A stretch of 64,000 bases of DNA from Blastobasis lacticolella (GCA_905147135.1 LR990064.1:13906001-13970000), one strand, 5' to 3'; positions 31,801 through 41,967 are shown, counted from the first letter of the stretch. Notes: generated by a model not told the origin, from the letters alone. Numbers and translations are program-made.

Positions 31801-32109
31801 TTAACTACTCTAATATCACTGTTGAATACTTATTGTAAAACTTTACTAATATATATTGCTTTATACAAGCACACTAGATGTCACTGTTGTACTTTTACAT
31901 CGCGGTAATAACGTTGCTGTTACGTATGTATGAAGGAAAATTGTAAACTTCATTCGCTAACCCAACAACTCTCAAAAGAGCGCACAGGGCAGGAAATATA
32001 ACCCAAATTATCCTCAGTATGTTCATCTTTGATTTTGGCCAAGTGATACTTGTGTTGAATTACATTATGCAACACTCATAGATACGTTGTGTATTGAACT
32101 GTCTAAATA

Positions 32110-32301
32110 CCCCTAAACCCTATAAGAATCTTTCTGCTGACGCGAATGTCCTCTATACTATACAATATCTGTCCATCACTATCTATACGCTTGGATCTTT
32201 TAAACTACGCAACGGATTTTATTGCGGTTGTGAACAATAGATAGGATGATTCAAGAGGAAAGTTTATAAGCAAGAAAAACAAGGTAGGTAGGTCCACTAG
32301 T
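32110..32301 (+). mobile_element. HEL-2 fragment
   Basis: ACGCAACGGATTTTATTGCG, GATGATTCAAGAGGAAAGTT, and an end at CCACTAG|T. Same family as 5233, 49655 and 50850. Confidence 0.5.
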
Positions 32302-32317
32302 AATTAATAAAAACATT

Positions 32318-32482
32318 GCCAGGGAATGGACTCGCTGCCTGCACATGTTTTCCCTGAGCGCTACAACTTGAGTCTCTTTAAGACAAGAGTGAATAGGTGC
32401 TTAATAGACAGGTATGCTCCATCGTAGACCGCATCTGCACTTAACATCAGGTGAGATGGCAGTCAAATACCTGTCTTTTTCA
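32318..32482 (+). pseudogene. LINE-J2 C-terminal tip
   Basis: Reads DSLPAHVFPERYNLSLFKTR then VNRCLIDRYAPS and a stop. Diverged from the 26815 copy, so possibly a sister family. Confidence 0.7.
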
Positions 32483-32895
32483 CATAAGGAAATAAAAATA
32501 AAATTGCCTACTTTTAGTTTCTAAGTTAATTTATGACAATTATAATATCTATGTACGATGCATAGGTTACTGAAACACTGGAACTGAAGCGAACGAAATC
32601 AAGCTTTTAATAAACAGAAAGTAATATTAAATAATTCCATTGTCATTACTAAAAATGACAGCAGCCCAAGCGTTTTCTCCTCAAACCCAACTGTCTGGCC
32701 ATTGACAGAGGCAAGCCTAAAACTTTGTTCGACAGCCTTTCAAAAATATACGCGGAATTTTAAATTGAGTTTCTTGAAATCTTTGGCGGTTAGGGTTGCG
32801 TTTTTTTATTAGACAATTGTTTTCGATAGAAAATATGTTAATTTCACAGTAATTTATTTATTTATCTTTTCATGTTTAATAGCAGCGGAAACGAG
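32483..32895. other. Unassigned spacer
   Basis: No gene or repeat is recognised. Confidence 0.45.
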
Positions 32896-32955
32896 TAGGT
32901 AATCAGGAAGTCCGCATGCCTGTTCATCTGCCGTATTACATAAAAAAAGAAAAAT
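32896..32955 (+). mobile_element. LINE-J1-type 3' tip
   Basis: TCCGCATGCCTGTTCATCTG followed by CCGTATTACATAAAAAAAG matches the J1 end and A-tail only. Confidence 0.55.
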
Positions 32956-33006
32956 AAATCTAATATCCAACCGGATAATTTTAAAGTCACATGAAGATAG
33001 GTGGTC

Positions 33007-33462
33007 ATCTTGGCATCAAGATCCTGGTTGTGCTTTCGCGCACGTGGACCCGGGTCCACGACCACGATCCAGGATTTTGGCAGATCAGGTCATTACAGTG
33101 GAGCGAGTATAACTTGACCACGGTGACCCGGGGAAACGGGCCTGACTAGATTGAATAATTGTCAGACATTAAATCACCTGAATGAGCAGGTTTAATCACA
33201 TCTGGTGGGAATAAATACACTTTTTTCTTGGATTCTTACTCGGATGTATTTTCACAGTTGGAAAAAATAACTAACAATCCCTACTGGTGGGGATATCAGT
33301 GGGGATTTTTGGAATAATTCGTTTCATCACGATGTTTTACCCTCACTGTAAGAGCATAGGATAGTGTTCAGCTAGTGTACACAACACAGAAAAGAGTAAT
33401 TGGTAAATGAGGCACTGGGGTTCAAACCCGGTGCTTCGGGGAACGATAGCCAACGACGCCCT
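33007..33462 (-). mobile_element. SINE-2 split by a 121-bp insert
   Basis: SINE pieces 33007-33199 and 33321-33462. GTTTAATCAC (33190-33199) and GTTTCATCAC (33321-33330) flank the insert as a 10-bp duplication with one mismatch. The insert (33200-33320) begins ATCTGGTGGGAATAAATACA and is unassigned. Confidence 0.78.
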
Positions 33463-33524
33463 CTTTAAAGTCACTAGAAGAATACTTAATACTAATTACG
33501 TTAGGTTTTAGGACTTTCTTGGTT

Positions 33525-33617
33525 ATTCACTGCACTTTCACTACACATATTATCCTATTATATTATTATACTAACCGTGGTAACAAACCCGATAATATGT
33601 GTAGTGAAAGTGTACTA
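33525..33617. mobile_element. MITE-7 copy
   Basis: Arms GCACTTTCACTACACATATT and AATATGTGTAGTGAAAGTGT enclose ~40 bp with CCGTGGTAACAAACCCG. Confidence 0.78.
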
Positions 33618-34104
33618 ATTACGTTGCAAAAAATGTCTAAAAGTAGTTCTAGATTCGGTTTAAAACACATAAAAATGCAATATAAACTAACAGTTTTTTG
33701 ACAACCCTAACAATGGAGTGTACAGGTAAATAAATTTCCACCAAGCCTTCAAGCATTGAAAGCAAAGTTTAGCCTCCCAGTACTGCATTGCATGTAGTTT
33801 GGAATATTGTTCCATGCATACAACGCATTGTGCACCTAATTTACTTCTACTTTGGGTTCATTTTTTACTTGCCGGCTTATTATAGTATAGAACGTTGTGA
33901 GATTACCTAGAATTGGAACATTTCCTTTTACACTTCAACTTGTCATAACACCAAATCTTTCCATTCAATTTACCTTGGTATATAACCTTTTAACGAGTCA
34001 TACTTTGGGTACGTATGAGGATCAGTCACGATTTTTGTTTCGTGCGTTTTCCATTAGCTTATGATACCACATGAATGACTGTGAAGAATTATTTACGACC
34101 TCTC
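33618..34104. other. Unassigned spacer
   Basis: No gene or repeat is recognised. Confidence 0.45.
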
Positions 34105-34550
34105 TTTTTTTTTTTTTTTTTTTATACCACTAAGGTGGCAAACAAGCTTGCGGCCTGCCTGATGGTAAGCAGTCACCGCAGCCTATGGACGTTTGCAATA
34201 CCAGGGGCATCACCCACGCGTTGCCGACCTCGTAAAAACTTTTTAACCCCTTTCTTGAAGAACTCCATGTTGTACTCTCCAGGGAAAACCTCTCCAGGTA
34301 GTTCATTCCACAACCTTAGTGTGCGTGGGAGAAAGTTCCTTTGGAACCGCACAGTTCGCGACCAATTTGGCTCCAAGGTGCGAGGATGAACTCCCTGTCG
34401 ATGGCGAGCGGTGCGATGAAAGAATGTAGCTGTAGGCATCATGTCAAACAGTTCTTCAGAACAAACACCGTTGTACAAGCGGTAGAACACACAAAGGGAG
34501 GCGAAATCCCTCCGCTGACTCAGCGGCTCAATACCACTTGTGAGCATAGT
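34105..34550 (-). pseudogene. LINE-J3 C-terminal relic, largest copy
   Basis: Minus-strand frame of ~124 codons: EPLSQRRDFASLCVFYRLYN, CSEELFDMMPTATFFHRTAR, then RNFLPRTLRLWNELPGEVFP and YNMEFFKKGVKKFLRGRQR, ending ANVHRLR and a stop. The 3' end (ACCATCAGGCAGGCCGC...) is followed by ATAAAAAAAA (T-run on the plus strand). The frame is intact over its length but lacks the catalytic domain. Confidence 0.87.
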
Positions 34551-35229
34551 ATCATCGACATCTCTTAAACCAAAGTAGATATATTATGCGCTAGAACACT
34601 GTGATTTTGGCATGTCTGATGACGTCATTTGGCATCCAGATACTCTTTACGTACCACTTAAGCACATATTTCATTGCGGTTGACATTGCTTTCAAACCTA
34701 TATAACTTAGGGATTACAAAATGGATTTCAAAAATTCTTTCCATGGGTTACATTGCCGTGAAACTGCGTTCAGATTTAATCAATAAGCCTATAAAATTCT
34801 ACCATATGATTAATCCTCTTTTGGTGTGATAGTGTGAACTGCACATACGTCCACTTCCTTTTTTAATTTACTTTAGTTAGATAACAAAATATTCGTAACT
34901 TATTAAAAGGTTTTAGTTTAGTCTATTTTATACGTATTATACGTATTTTTTTTTTGTAAATACTATCAATTTATTTAATAATGTAATACAAAGTATTATA
35001 AATTGTAAACTATTATACAAATGGTCAATTTTAATGTAATAACATATTTTACATAGTCAAAATGAAAACTTAAAACTGAATAAATTGTGTCACTAGTTCC
35101 CTTTGTTGTGTAGCTAATGTGAACCTCGCACTTAAAAGGTAAAAAGGATTGGTATACGCCAAAAAAATGCGACCCGTCTAATGAATTAAGAGAAAGAAGA
35201 GACCCAGGCCCTCTGTACTACAGAATCTT
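34551..35229. other. AT-rich spacer
   Basis: No gene or repeat is recognised. Confidence 0.45.
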
Positions 35230-35405
35230 CCAGCTAATCAGAAGATCCCTCAGCTATCCGCATGAACCGCTTTGATTTACCTTAAAGAACCTTTATAATG
35301 CGTACGGCTAAGGAATTAAACAAGTTGCCTGCGAGAATGGTCTCTCAACAATATAATCTGGACCTCTACAAGGCTATAGATAGGCATGCTGCATTTTTGG
35401 CTGCA
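35230..35405 (+). pseudogene. LINE-J2 C-terminal relic
   Basis: IMRTAKELNKLPARMVSQQY is readable in frame (from 35298), preceded by a broken RTSRFGS region. Confidence 0.75.
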
Positions 35406-35440
35406 AAAATACCTCTCCAGTTATTTAAAACGACAACAGT

Positions 35441-35636
35441 ATTTTTTTTTAAGTCATACGGTAGGCAAACAGGCAAGCAGGCCACCTGATGGAAAGTGGT
35501 CACCACTGCCTATTGACATTAGCAACACCAATAGTATTGCCAATGCGTTTCCCACCTCTATAACACGTTTCTCTGGCAGCAAAAAGACTCCACTGCCAAA
35601 GCCCCAAATCCCCACCCCATGGAGCACTGGAACCAC
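35441..35636 (-). mobile_element. NA-C element, partial
   Basis: T-run, AAGTCATACGGTAGGCAAAC, and the body to CCCCATGGAGCACTGG. The head is missing. Confidence 0.8.
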
Positions 35637-35689
35637 TGGAATTTTCTGTTGGGTATTGCCAACAACCTCTGACCCATTTGGTTAGCTTA

Positions 35690-36004
35690 ATAACCTAACC
35701 GATAGAAAATGTCCGAAAACCCCCGACCAAGTTACTTAAATTCAAATAATTTTAAACTTCAGATACCATAAACAATTAAAACAATATCCACATATATTAC
35801 GATACATTTTATTCTCAAATCAATACAGGAAGCTCCAGATCCAAGCTTATTAATTTGGAACATTTTAAATGTAAGTAAGATACCTTAATGAAAAATGAGA
35901 TAATTATATTCAATTATTTGTACGCCTCAGCATGCGGGCAAACGATGGAGACACTATTGAAGTTTATTGATAATTCAACAAACAAATCTGTGAAACCTTG
36001 AAAT
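35690..36004 (+). repeat. REP-IR, left copy
   Basis: AAAACAATATCCACATATAT, TCTCAAATCAATACAGGAAG, CTCCAGATCCAAGCTTATTA, and GCCTCAGCATGCGGGCAAA recur in reverse complement at 40105-40760. The family is unknown. A short frame inside (35888-36004) is discussed among the rejected items. Confidence 0.75.
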
Positions 36005-36520
36005 CCACTCTACATTTACACAACCAGACACCGACCCGATAAAAAAGTCGTGAGCACCGAAGAGGCTCCAATTTGGCTAAAAGCTTCCACGGTCTGCGGA
36101 CAGCCAATGGCTTATTTTGGTTATTATTTCGAGTCCACCTCAGTATCGCCATATTCATTTAGAGCCTTCTGTTTTGCCCGGAATTCCGATTCCGGGATAG
36201 AAATTGGCTGTTCACCGCTCGAGAATTGCAAAATATCAGACCATTTGTTGATGGGATGAGCTGGTTATTGCCCCAAGAGTGCTTTTTGCAAGATTTCCGT
36301 GAGGAGCAGATTTCGGCTGCTAGATTGGGTAAGGGAAACATTTATTGGGCTCAATACATTTTGTGCGAGAGAGTTGTACGAAAGGAAACAGACCAGAAGG
36401 CATAAACCGATTGAACGCTAAGATTTAAAGATGAACTCAGACATGCAGTAAGAATTATTTTCTTTAGTGGCACTGTTAGCCAAAGTAATCCAACTATACC
36501 ACAGCATACATAAATGTTGC
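36005..36520. other. Apparently unique sequence
   Basis: Mixed composition and two short frames (36050-36259 plus, 36159-36341 minus) without family resemblance. Confidence 0.45.
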
Positions 36521-37015
36521 TGTCGGGTACGTCTGTGGTCCCGTGGTTAAAATCCGACTCATAAACGAGAGCTACCGAAAACCACTGCAGCCATGTAAAA
36601 CATTGTTATGTAACCTGCACAATGAGGCAACTGAATTTGTAACCGTGATCCACTCTAGTTAGGTTTCCCTAGTAGCAGGATCACGGAGGTCAAACGGCAG
36701 TCGCTTCACTGTAATTATCTGGGGGTCTAAAAAGGCCACATTAGCGTTTCATATTATGATTCATATTAATGTGTGACAAACTTATCTACAGCGTCGCTGT
36801 TGTTGACAATGACATGACAATTCAAAATGGCGTCACTTAGTTCCAGTACTGGCCACCTAATCAGATAAGTTTGTAGTAGTCTAATATGAATCATAATATG
36901 AAATGCGAATGTGGCCTTTTTAGACCCCCTGATCTGCCAAATCCTGGATCATGGTCAAGGCGGATCCCGGGCCCTCGTGTGCGGGAGCACAGCCGGGACG
37001 TTAACGATAAAATGA
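36521..37015 (+). mobile_element. SINE-2 split by MITE-6
   Basis: Diverged head near 36540, body to TGTAATTATCTG (36721), then MITE-6, then ATCTGCCAAATCCTGGATCA to GGGACGTTAACG. Confidence 0.85.
36722..36928. mobile_element. MITE-6 copy
   Basis: 207 bp with ~46-bp inverted ends, GGGGTCTAAAAAGGCCACAT and the complement of ATGTGGCCTTTTTAGACCCC. CTG lies on both sides (36719-36721, 36929-36931). Non-coding. Confidence 0.88.
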
Positions 37016-37478
37016 TATTTGTTTACATTGGTTTACTATTGGGCTACTCATCAACTTTTAAAATAACATGTTAAGACATGTTTTATTGAAGAGTAGGCCG
37101 CTCTAGTGTAGCAACCATCTGGTTACTATACCTAACTCCAATCTCTTTGTAAACAGTGACCAACAAGTTGCCTAATAAACAAACTACACATTCCCCCAAC
37201 CTTGCAAGAGCAAGTTAGCTAGCTTGAGGAAATTTAAATTTATCACGCTGGAAACTTGAAGGGGCCAACGTAGACCTGTGGCGGATCCAGGGTTTTGGTT
37301 TGGGAATGTCTTGGTAAAGTAGAAAGTTGGTTATATAGAAAACGAAAACGGTATTCAAAGAAAAACAACATGTAACACTTGTATATTCTGGAATTATGCT
37401 CATAAACAGAATAAACAAACGTAATAGATACGTTTATGATATCAATGTACCTAATACAAACAATAACATGTTAAACAA
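37016..37478. other. Unassigned spacer
   Basis: No gene or repeat is recognised. Confidence 0.45.
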
Positions 37479-37571
37479 GACAACGCGTGGGTGATGCCCC
37501 TGGTATTGCAAACGTCCATAGGCTGCGGTGACTGCTTACAATCAGGTATTGTTTGCCACCTTTATGGTAAA
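37479..37571 (+). mobile_element. LINE-J3 3' end fragment
   Basis: CAACGCGTGGGTGATGCCCC, GTATTGCAAACGTCCATAGG, and GCCACCTTTATGGTAAATAA. Confidence 0.78.
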
Positions 37572-37940
37572 TAAAAAAAAATATTGTTTTTGGAGTAAGA
37601 ATCAAGGTGTAATTATAATCACTTGCCTGTGGAATTAAAAGCTTTAGATTCCACTAAATTAAAAAACTAAAAATGTTTCTATTAAATTATGTATTTTATA
37701 TCTTGAAAGATGTTATGATTATAAAACACATTAATTTACTTTACTTCTGTCTTACAGAGGATGTTTTCAATTTAATTGTGTACCTATAATTACATAAGCA
37801 AATTGAAATTTTGTGCTTTGAATTGAATTTGGAACAACCTGTAACATTGTAATTGCGTACCCGCTATGGGTAAACTGTTTTTCTTATATTTCCAAATTAT
37901 TTTGCAACAATGTACCTACACCGTTTACGCAATAAACTCA
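37572..37940. other. AT-rich spacer
   Basis: No gene or repeat is recognised. Confidence 0.45.
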
Positions 37941-38041
37941 TTTTAAGGGTATGTTTCGGGTTTCCTACCGCGTACCTTTGTTGACGACAAGCCCGATATT
38001 TCGACGCAGTTGCATGCATCATGGCCACGGGACCCTTAAAA
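37941..38041. mobile_element. Short TTAA-flanked foldback element
   Basis: Ends TTTTAAGGGT (37941-37950) and ACCCTTAAAA (38032-38041) are perfect 10-bp inverted repeats carrying TTAA, the piggyBac-type target. The interior has CCCGATATTTCGACGCAGTT and CATCATGGCCACGGG, also found at 45965-46020. Confidence 0.5.
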
Positions 38042-38487
38042 AGTGTGATAATAACCGCGATACTTTAAAACATTATGTTATGCAATGTCCATACCGCGAA
38101 GAAGGGCAGAATGCACATATTCGAATCCGACGTAAATCGATCGGATTTCAATTTCGATTTTATTGGTTAAGTACAAAAAATAAAGAAAACGAAACGAAAC
38201 TTAAGCCACCAAAACAAACTAAACTAAAAAACAGCGCCACCCTCCTCCGATGCGCGGTCAACCGTGTATCCGTACAACCGTCGTGTCGCTCCAGTATGCA
38301 GGAAGGGTGGAAGTACGCACTGATGCGTCGCAGTATGATATCCATATGCCTTGTCGTGTTGAGTTGTCGCGAAACGGTGGTGTGTGAGGTAAGGTTGGAA
38401 GATCGGGTAGGGTGATACGGGTGACCGGCGCTTTGCGGGTACAAAGCAAAATAAACAGAAGTAAACAAAATGTATCTACTTACAAAT
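38042..38487. other. Unassigned; no convincing gene
   Basis: A 154-codon plus frame (37951-38415) crosses the foldback element and overlaps minus-strand frames. It has no domain or codon pattern that I recognise, so I treat it as chance. Confidence 0.4.
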
Positions 38488-38899
38488 ACCAGTTTTCCAG
38501 TAGGTATTGTTAGTTGGTTTCAAAAAGCATCAATAGATGGCGCTCCTATAATTTTGGTAATCTTTCTTAATCTGTATGATGGTGGCAGTGATTTCATGCA
38601 GCCAACTAATACAAAACTTAAAAAAAAATGTTTATTAATATAAACATAACTGTTAAAGGTTGAACGAAGTGTAAAAAGAAATATTTATAGAAGTTGGCAC
38701 TATGTTTCATTATTATTACAACCTCTAAAATGGTTGAAAACGATTGACAAATACAATATTATCCAATACAACGTACCCAGTGTTTATATCCTGTTTGCTA
38801 AGAACCTATTTCAAGCGATTATCAAATACTAAAATTGTCGGGTCGCCATCTAGTGAGTGGTTAGGAATGCCTTAGATACCTATTGGAAAACTGCTCATT
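38488..38899. mobile_element. MITE-1, uninterrupted
   Basis: ~412 bp. Starts CAGTTTTCCAGTAGGTATTG and ends CCTATTGGAAAACTGCTCAT. Contains AAGAAATATTTATAGAAGTTG, the uninterrupted form of the LINE target site at 9853/12322 (split here into words under 20 bases: AAATATTTATAGAAGTTGGC). Confidence 0.92.
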
Positions 38900-38939
38900 G
38901 GCGGTATATTATATTATTGATCGATTAACGAAAGAAGGC

Positions 38940-39046
38940 CGGCGCAAAACAAACCGAAGTATGATCATAATTTCCATATTAACGGATGGAATCTAATAAA
39001 ATTTCGTAAACGCAATTTAGAAACCAATATCTATGTCTGTGGTATG
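38940..39046. repeat. REP-R fragment
   Basis: AAATTTCGTAAACGCAATTT and AGAAACCAATATCTATGTCT match REP-R. SINE-1 follows at once. Confidence 0.45.
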
Positions 39047-39049
39047 ACG

Positions 39050-39282
39050 ACCTGAGTAGTTCAGTGGTTAACAGATGTCGGCTACGCAGAGGTCCCGGGT
39101 TCAATTCCCAACCGGCCAGAAATTGAAATGATGAAATTTAAATACTATGTATGGCTTAGTAATATGTATGTATAAGAAGTATGTACTTAAGAAGTATATA
39201 ATAATTTATCAGTTGTCTAACAATCACAAAACAATCTTTACTTTATTCGAGGCTAGATGGCGCTGTGTGAATTGTCCAGAAA
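39050..39282 (+). mobile_element. SINE-1 copy
   Basis: Head GACGACCTGAGTAGTTCAGT with B box GGTTCAATTCC, then a diverged body and GCTAGATGGCGCTGTGTGAA. Confidence 0.88.
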
Positions 39283-39615
39283 TATTATATTATTTTTATT
39301 GTTAATTTTAACGTATTCATTGCTCTCAAGTTGAACACCCGGTCGCCATAGACTCCAACAATAGCACTGCAGAGCTTAATGAGTAGCTTCAACGTATCAA
39401 GTTAAAAGCTCCAAGCTCAAAGCTCGACCTTGATCGTGGGAGGGACACGGCCAGGATTCACGCTTCGGTGAACACTCCTTGAGCGCTTTAGACGCGACGA
39501 CACGATGTCGTGTCGGTGTCGTGTGCAGTCAGTGCATTGACAAGTGGTCGGTACTAAAGTATGTATATTTCGAGCCTGTTTACCTTCTTTTATCTTCTAA
39601 AACGCCAGGTACGCA
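39283..39615. other. Spacer with a hairpin
   Basis: CGACACGA (39498-39505), TG, TCGTGTCG (39508-39515) form a perfect 8-bp stem. No gene is seen. Confidence 0.5.
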
Positions 39616-40040
39616 AGGTTGCAAAGAAGCTTGCGGCCTTTTTTTAATATTAGAATAGCGAGGCATTTGACAGCCATCTTTCCTGGTGGTAATTGAAAAT
39701 GCGGCCAAAGATGGAACATGCCTGTCTAGAAACACTTTAGCCTTGAAGACGTCCAGATTATAATGATCAGGGACCACGCTCTTAGTTAACGTGTTCCATT
39801 CTTTAGCCGTACGAATTATAAAGGTTGAACTAAAGCGGCTTGTGCGGATAGTTGGAAGATCAACGACATATGGATGAAGCGTTCGCCCGGACCGCGTCTC
39901 CCGATGGCGGAATGAGGCCTGCCTGATTGTAAGTAGTTACTGATATCTATGGACGTTTGCAATACCAAGGCTATCAGTCCCGAGTTGACCAGCTTTTAAC
40001 CTTTTCATCCCTCTCTTGAAGAACTCCATGTTGTATGTTA
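39616..40040 (-). mobile_element. LINE-J3 3' end split by LINE-J2
   Basis: J3 pieces at 39616-39640 (AAGAAGCTTGCGGCC) and 39917-40040 (GCCTGCCTGATTGTAAGTAG ... CTTGAAGAACTCCATGTTGT). They are adjacent in the J3 consensus. GGCC/GCC at the junctions may be a target duplication. Confidence 0.78.
39641..39916 (-). pseudogene. LINE-J2 C-terminal relic inside LINE-J3
   Basis: Starts with its A-tail (T-run at 39640-39646), then on the minus strand ends at the ATTCCGCCATCGGGAGACGC block. Frame pieces read VPDHYNLDVFKAKVFLDRH. Truncated at its 5' side. Confidence 0.82.
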
Positions 40041-40282
40041 AGCTTATAAGGCTTCGTATCTTCTGAAAGTGTTGACCTTCTACCGGGGTTACCAGACAGT
40101 TTCATTCAAAGATTAAAAATATTTATTTGTAAGAGATGGATATTACAGAGGTTTTCAATAATCTTCAATAGTTTCTCCATCCTTTGCCCGCATGCTGAGG
40201 CGTACAAATCATTCAATATATTTGTTTCATTTTTCATAAAGGTATCTTACATTTAAAATGTTCCAAGCATGTTCCAAGCATT

Positions 40283-40548
40283 TGACGACCTGAGTGGTTC
40301 AATGGTCAACATGCCAGTCTGCCACGCAAGAGGTCCCGGGTTCGATTCCCGGCCGGGCAGAAATTGAAATGATGAATTTTAATTTCTGTTACGGGTCTGG
40401 GTATTCTACGTATAATAAGTATGTATTTAAAAAGTATTTAAGTAGTATATCAGTTATCTAGCACCCATAGTACAAGCTTTGCTTAGTTTGGGGCTAGATG
40501 GCGCTGTGTGAATTTGTCCACGAATATTTATATATTTATGTTATATAA
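40283..40548 (+). mobile_element. SINE-1, full length
   Basis: Head TGACGACCTGAGTGGTTCAA, body AAATTGAAATGATGAATTTT and TCTGTTACGGGTCTGGGTAT, end GATGGCGCTGTGTGAATTTG with an ATTT tail. Confidence 0.93.
40295..40349 (+). promoter_or_regulatory. SINE-1 internal RNA polymerase III promoter
   Basis: Box A-like TGGTTCAATGG (40295-40305) and box B GGTTCGATTCC (40339-40349). The B box is a perfect match to the tRNA consensus. Confidence 0.8.
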
Positions 40549-40707
40549 ATAATGTAAAAAAAATGACAATAAATTAATTAATAGGCTTGGATCTGGAGCT
40601 TCCTGTATTGATTTGAGAATAAAATGTTTCTAAATATATGTGGATATTGTTTTACTTGTTGATGATATCGGTAAAGTTGGTTCATTAGGTAAATAATATC
40701 AACCATA

Positions 40708-41100
40708 GTCGGTTATAGTATCAACGATACGACAAATTGGTCGTGTCGTAACCTATAAACAGTCCCAATGGCCGCGCGGTCAGCCAAGGATTCACGGCTC
40801 ACCGACCGCTCGCTTTGTGTTCCCATCGCGTAATTGTTGAGACGTTTGCCGTTGGGACGTATGACTGGGTGACTAGAACTATCTAGAACCATTCGGTAAC
40901 TTTGCTACACAATATTGTAACTAAACTAGCGACGTTTTCTGTCGGTTATAATATCTACGATACGACTAAATGGTCGTGTCGTGTCTCTGTGTTCCCATCG
41001 CGTAATTGTTGAGACGTTTGCCGTTGGAGCGTATGACTGGGTGACTGCCTGGTCTAGAACTATTCGGGGACAACTTTGCTACACATCATAACTAACTAAA
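40708..41100. repeat. Imperfect tandem duplication with hairpins
   Basis: GTCGGTTATA..ATC..CGATACGAC occurs at 40708 and 40941; TGTGTTCCCATCGCGTAATT at 40816 and 40988. The first unit carries ~60 extra bp. Each unit starts with a hairpin: ACGATACGAC and GTCGTGTCGT around six bases (40724-40749, 40957-40982). An AATAAA lies at 41106-41111. Confidence 0.85.
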
Positions 41101-41194
41101 TATCCAATAAACATCTTGTCGAAGTCTTGGTGTTAATATCGCGGTCGTTGCTCGCGCTAAAGAAAGCAGTGTCAGTGAAAGTTAGCCGTGACAA

Positions 41195-41440
41195 TGACCC
41201 AGGATTTGGCAGATCAGGTAATTACAGTTGAGCAACTGCCGTCTGACCTCTGTGAGTAACTGTACCAGATTAGATCGTGGTAACACATTCAATCGCCAGA
41301 ATGTGCAAGTTTTGTCACCACGTTTTCCCTCACCATAAGAGCATCGGTTAGTTCGTTACATCGTTGAATTAATGTACGTTACTTTTAAAAAGTCATTGAT
41401 ACATGACGGCACTGTGGATGGAACTCGGTATCACTTGCTT
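41195..41440 (-). mobile_element. SINE-2 copy
   Basis: CAGGATTTGGCAGATCAGGT through the body to GGAACTCGGTATCACTTGCT. 3' end and head tip missing. Confidence 0.82.
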
Positions 41441-41602
41441 ACATGACAAACTTAAACTTAAAATATGTTTATTGATTAGGACATTAAATATCTCTTTCAA
41501 TCGACAAAAAGATGGGGAATATGCAAGTAGGAAGGCACACAGAGACACGTTGGCCTCCCCAGAGCCGGAGCACACCCACACTACGCCGACCACAGCCGGA
41601 TC

Positions 41603-41672
41603 GTGCCCGACAATACCAGACAGAGCCGAGCAGTGCCCGACAATGCCAAGCAGAGCCGCACCGTGTCCGACA
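41603..41672 (+). repeat. 30-bp tandem repeat, 2.3 units
   Basis: GTGCCCGACAATACCAGACA.. (41603-41632), GTGCCCGACAATGCCAAGCA.. (41633-41662), then GTGTCCGACA. Overlapping frames of 62-125 codons in this stretch are low-complexity by-products. Confidence 0.8.
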
Positions 41673-41710
41673 TATTATATTTAGCATGAGAATACATTGA
41701 GAGTATACAT

Positions 41711-41967
41711 TGGCCGTGTGGTGTCCGGCAGAGTAGAATAGCACCAACCCCTTACACTCATGGGTGTCGTAAAGGCGACTAATGATTTCGAGGCAAAAGA
41801 TCAAGAGTCTCCGTAGTTTGGAAAATGGGCAGCAGTATTTTCCATTGTTATATTTAAACACTGCGATCTCTAACCAAAGCGTGCATGGAGATTATGGCAA
41901 TAACCTCACCTTTCGTGGGAGAGGCCCTAAGTCCTGCAGTGGACTGTTACGGGCTGTGATGATGATA
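41711..41967 (+). mobile_element. SINE-3, full length
   Basis: Starts TGGCCGTGTGGTGTCCGGCA, then CATGGGTGTCGTAAAGGCGA, and ends ACGGGCTGTGATGATGATAC. Confidence 0.85.

Larger units (their letters stand above)
40105..40760 (-). repeat. REP-IR, right copy, split by SINE-1
   Basis: Reverse complement of 35690-36004. Pieces lie on both sides of the SINE-1 at 40283-40545. AATGTTCCAAGCA is repeated at the left junction (TGTTCCAAGCA twice). Confidence 0.75.

Noticed and set aside
37951..38415. A 154-codon open frame.
   Set aside because: It starts in a foldback element, overlaps long frames on the other strand, and shows no domain, signal or family pattern.
35888..40237. A short frame shared by both REP-IR copies (MKNE..., with LYASACGQ in the middle), as a possible conserved small protein.
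   Set aside because: Of the nine codon differences I can see over the first 29 codons, eight change the amino acid and one is silent. That is not the pattern of purifying selection, and both frames end at different stops soon after.
40670..41111. A solo LTR, based on the repeated blocks and the AATAAA.
   Set aside because: No TG...CA boundaries with a flanking duplication could be set. Kept as an unassigned repeat.
41484..41861. A 125-codon minus-strand frame with Cys-rich sequence.
   Set aside because: It runs through a 30-bp tandem repeat and into SINE-3, so its composition comes from repeats.
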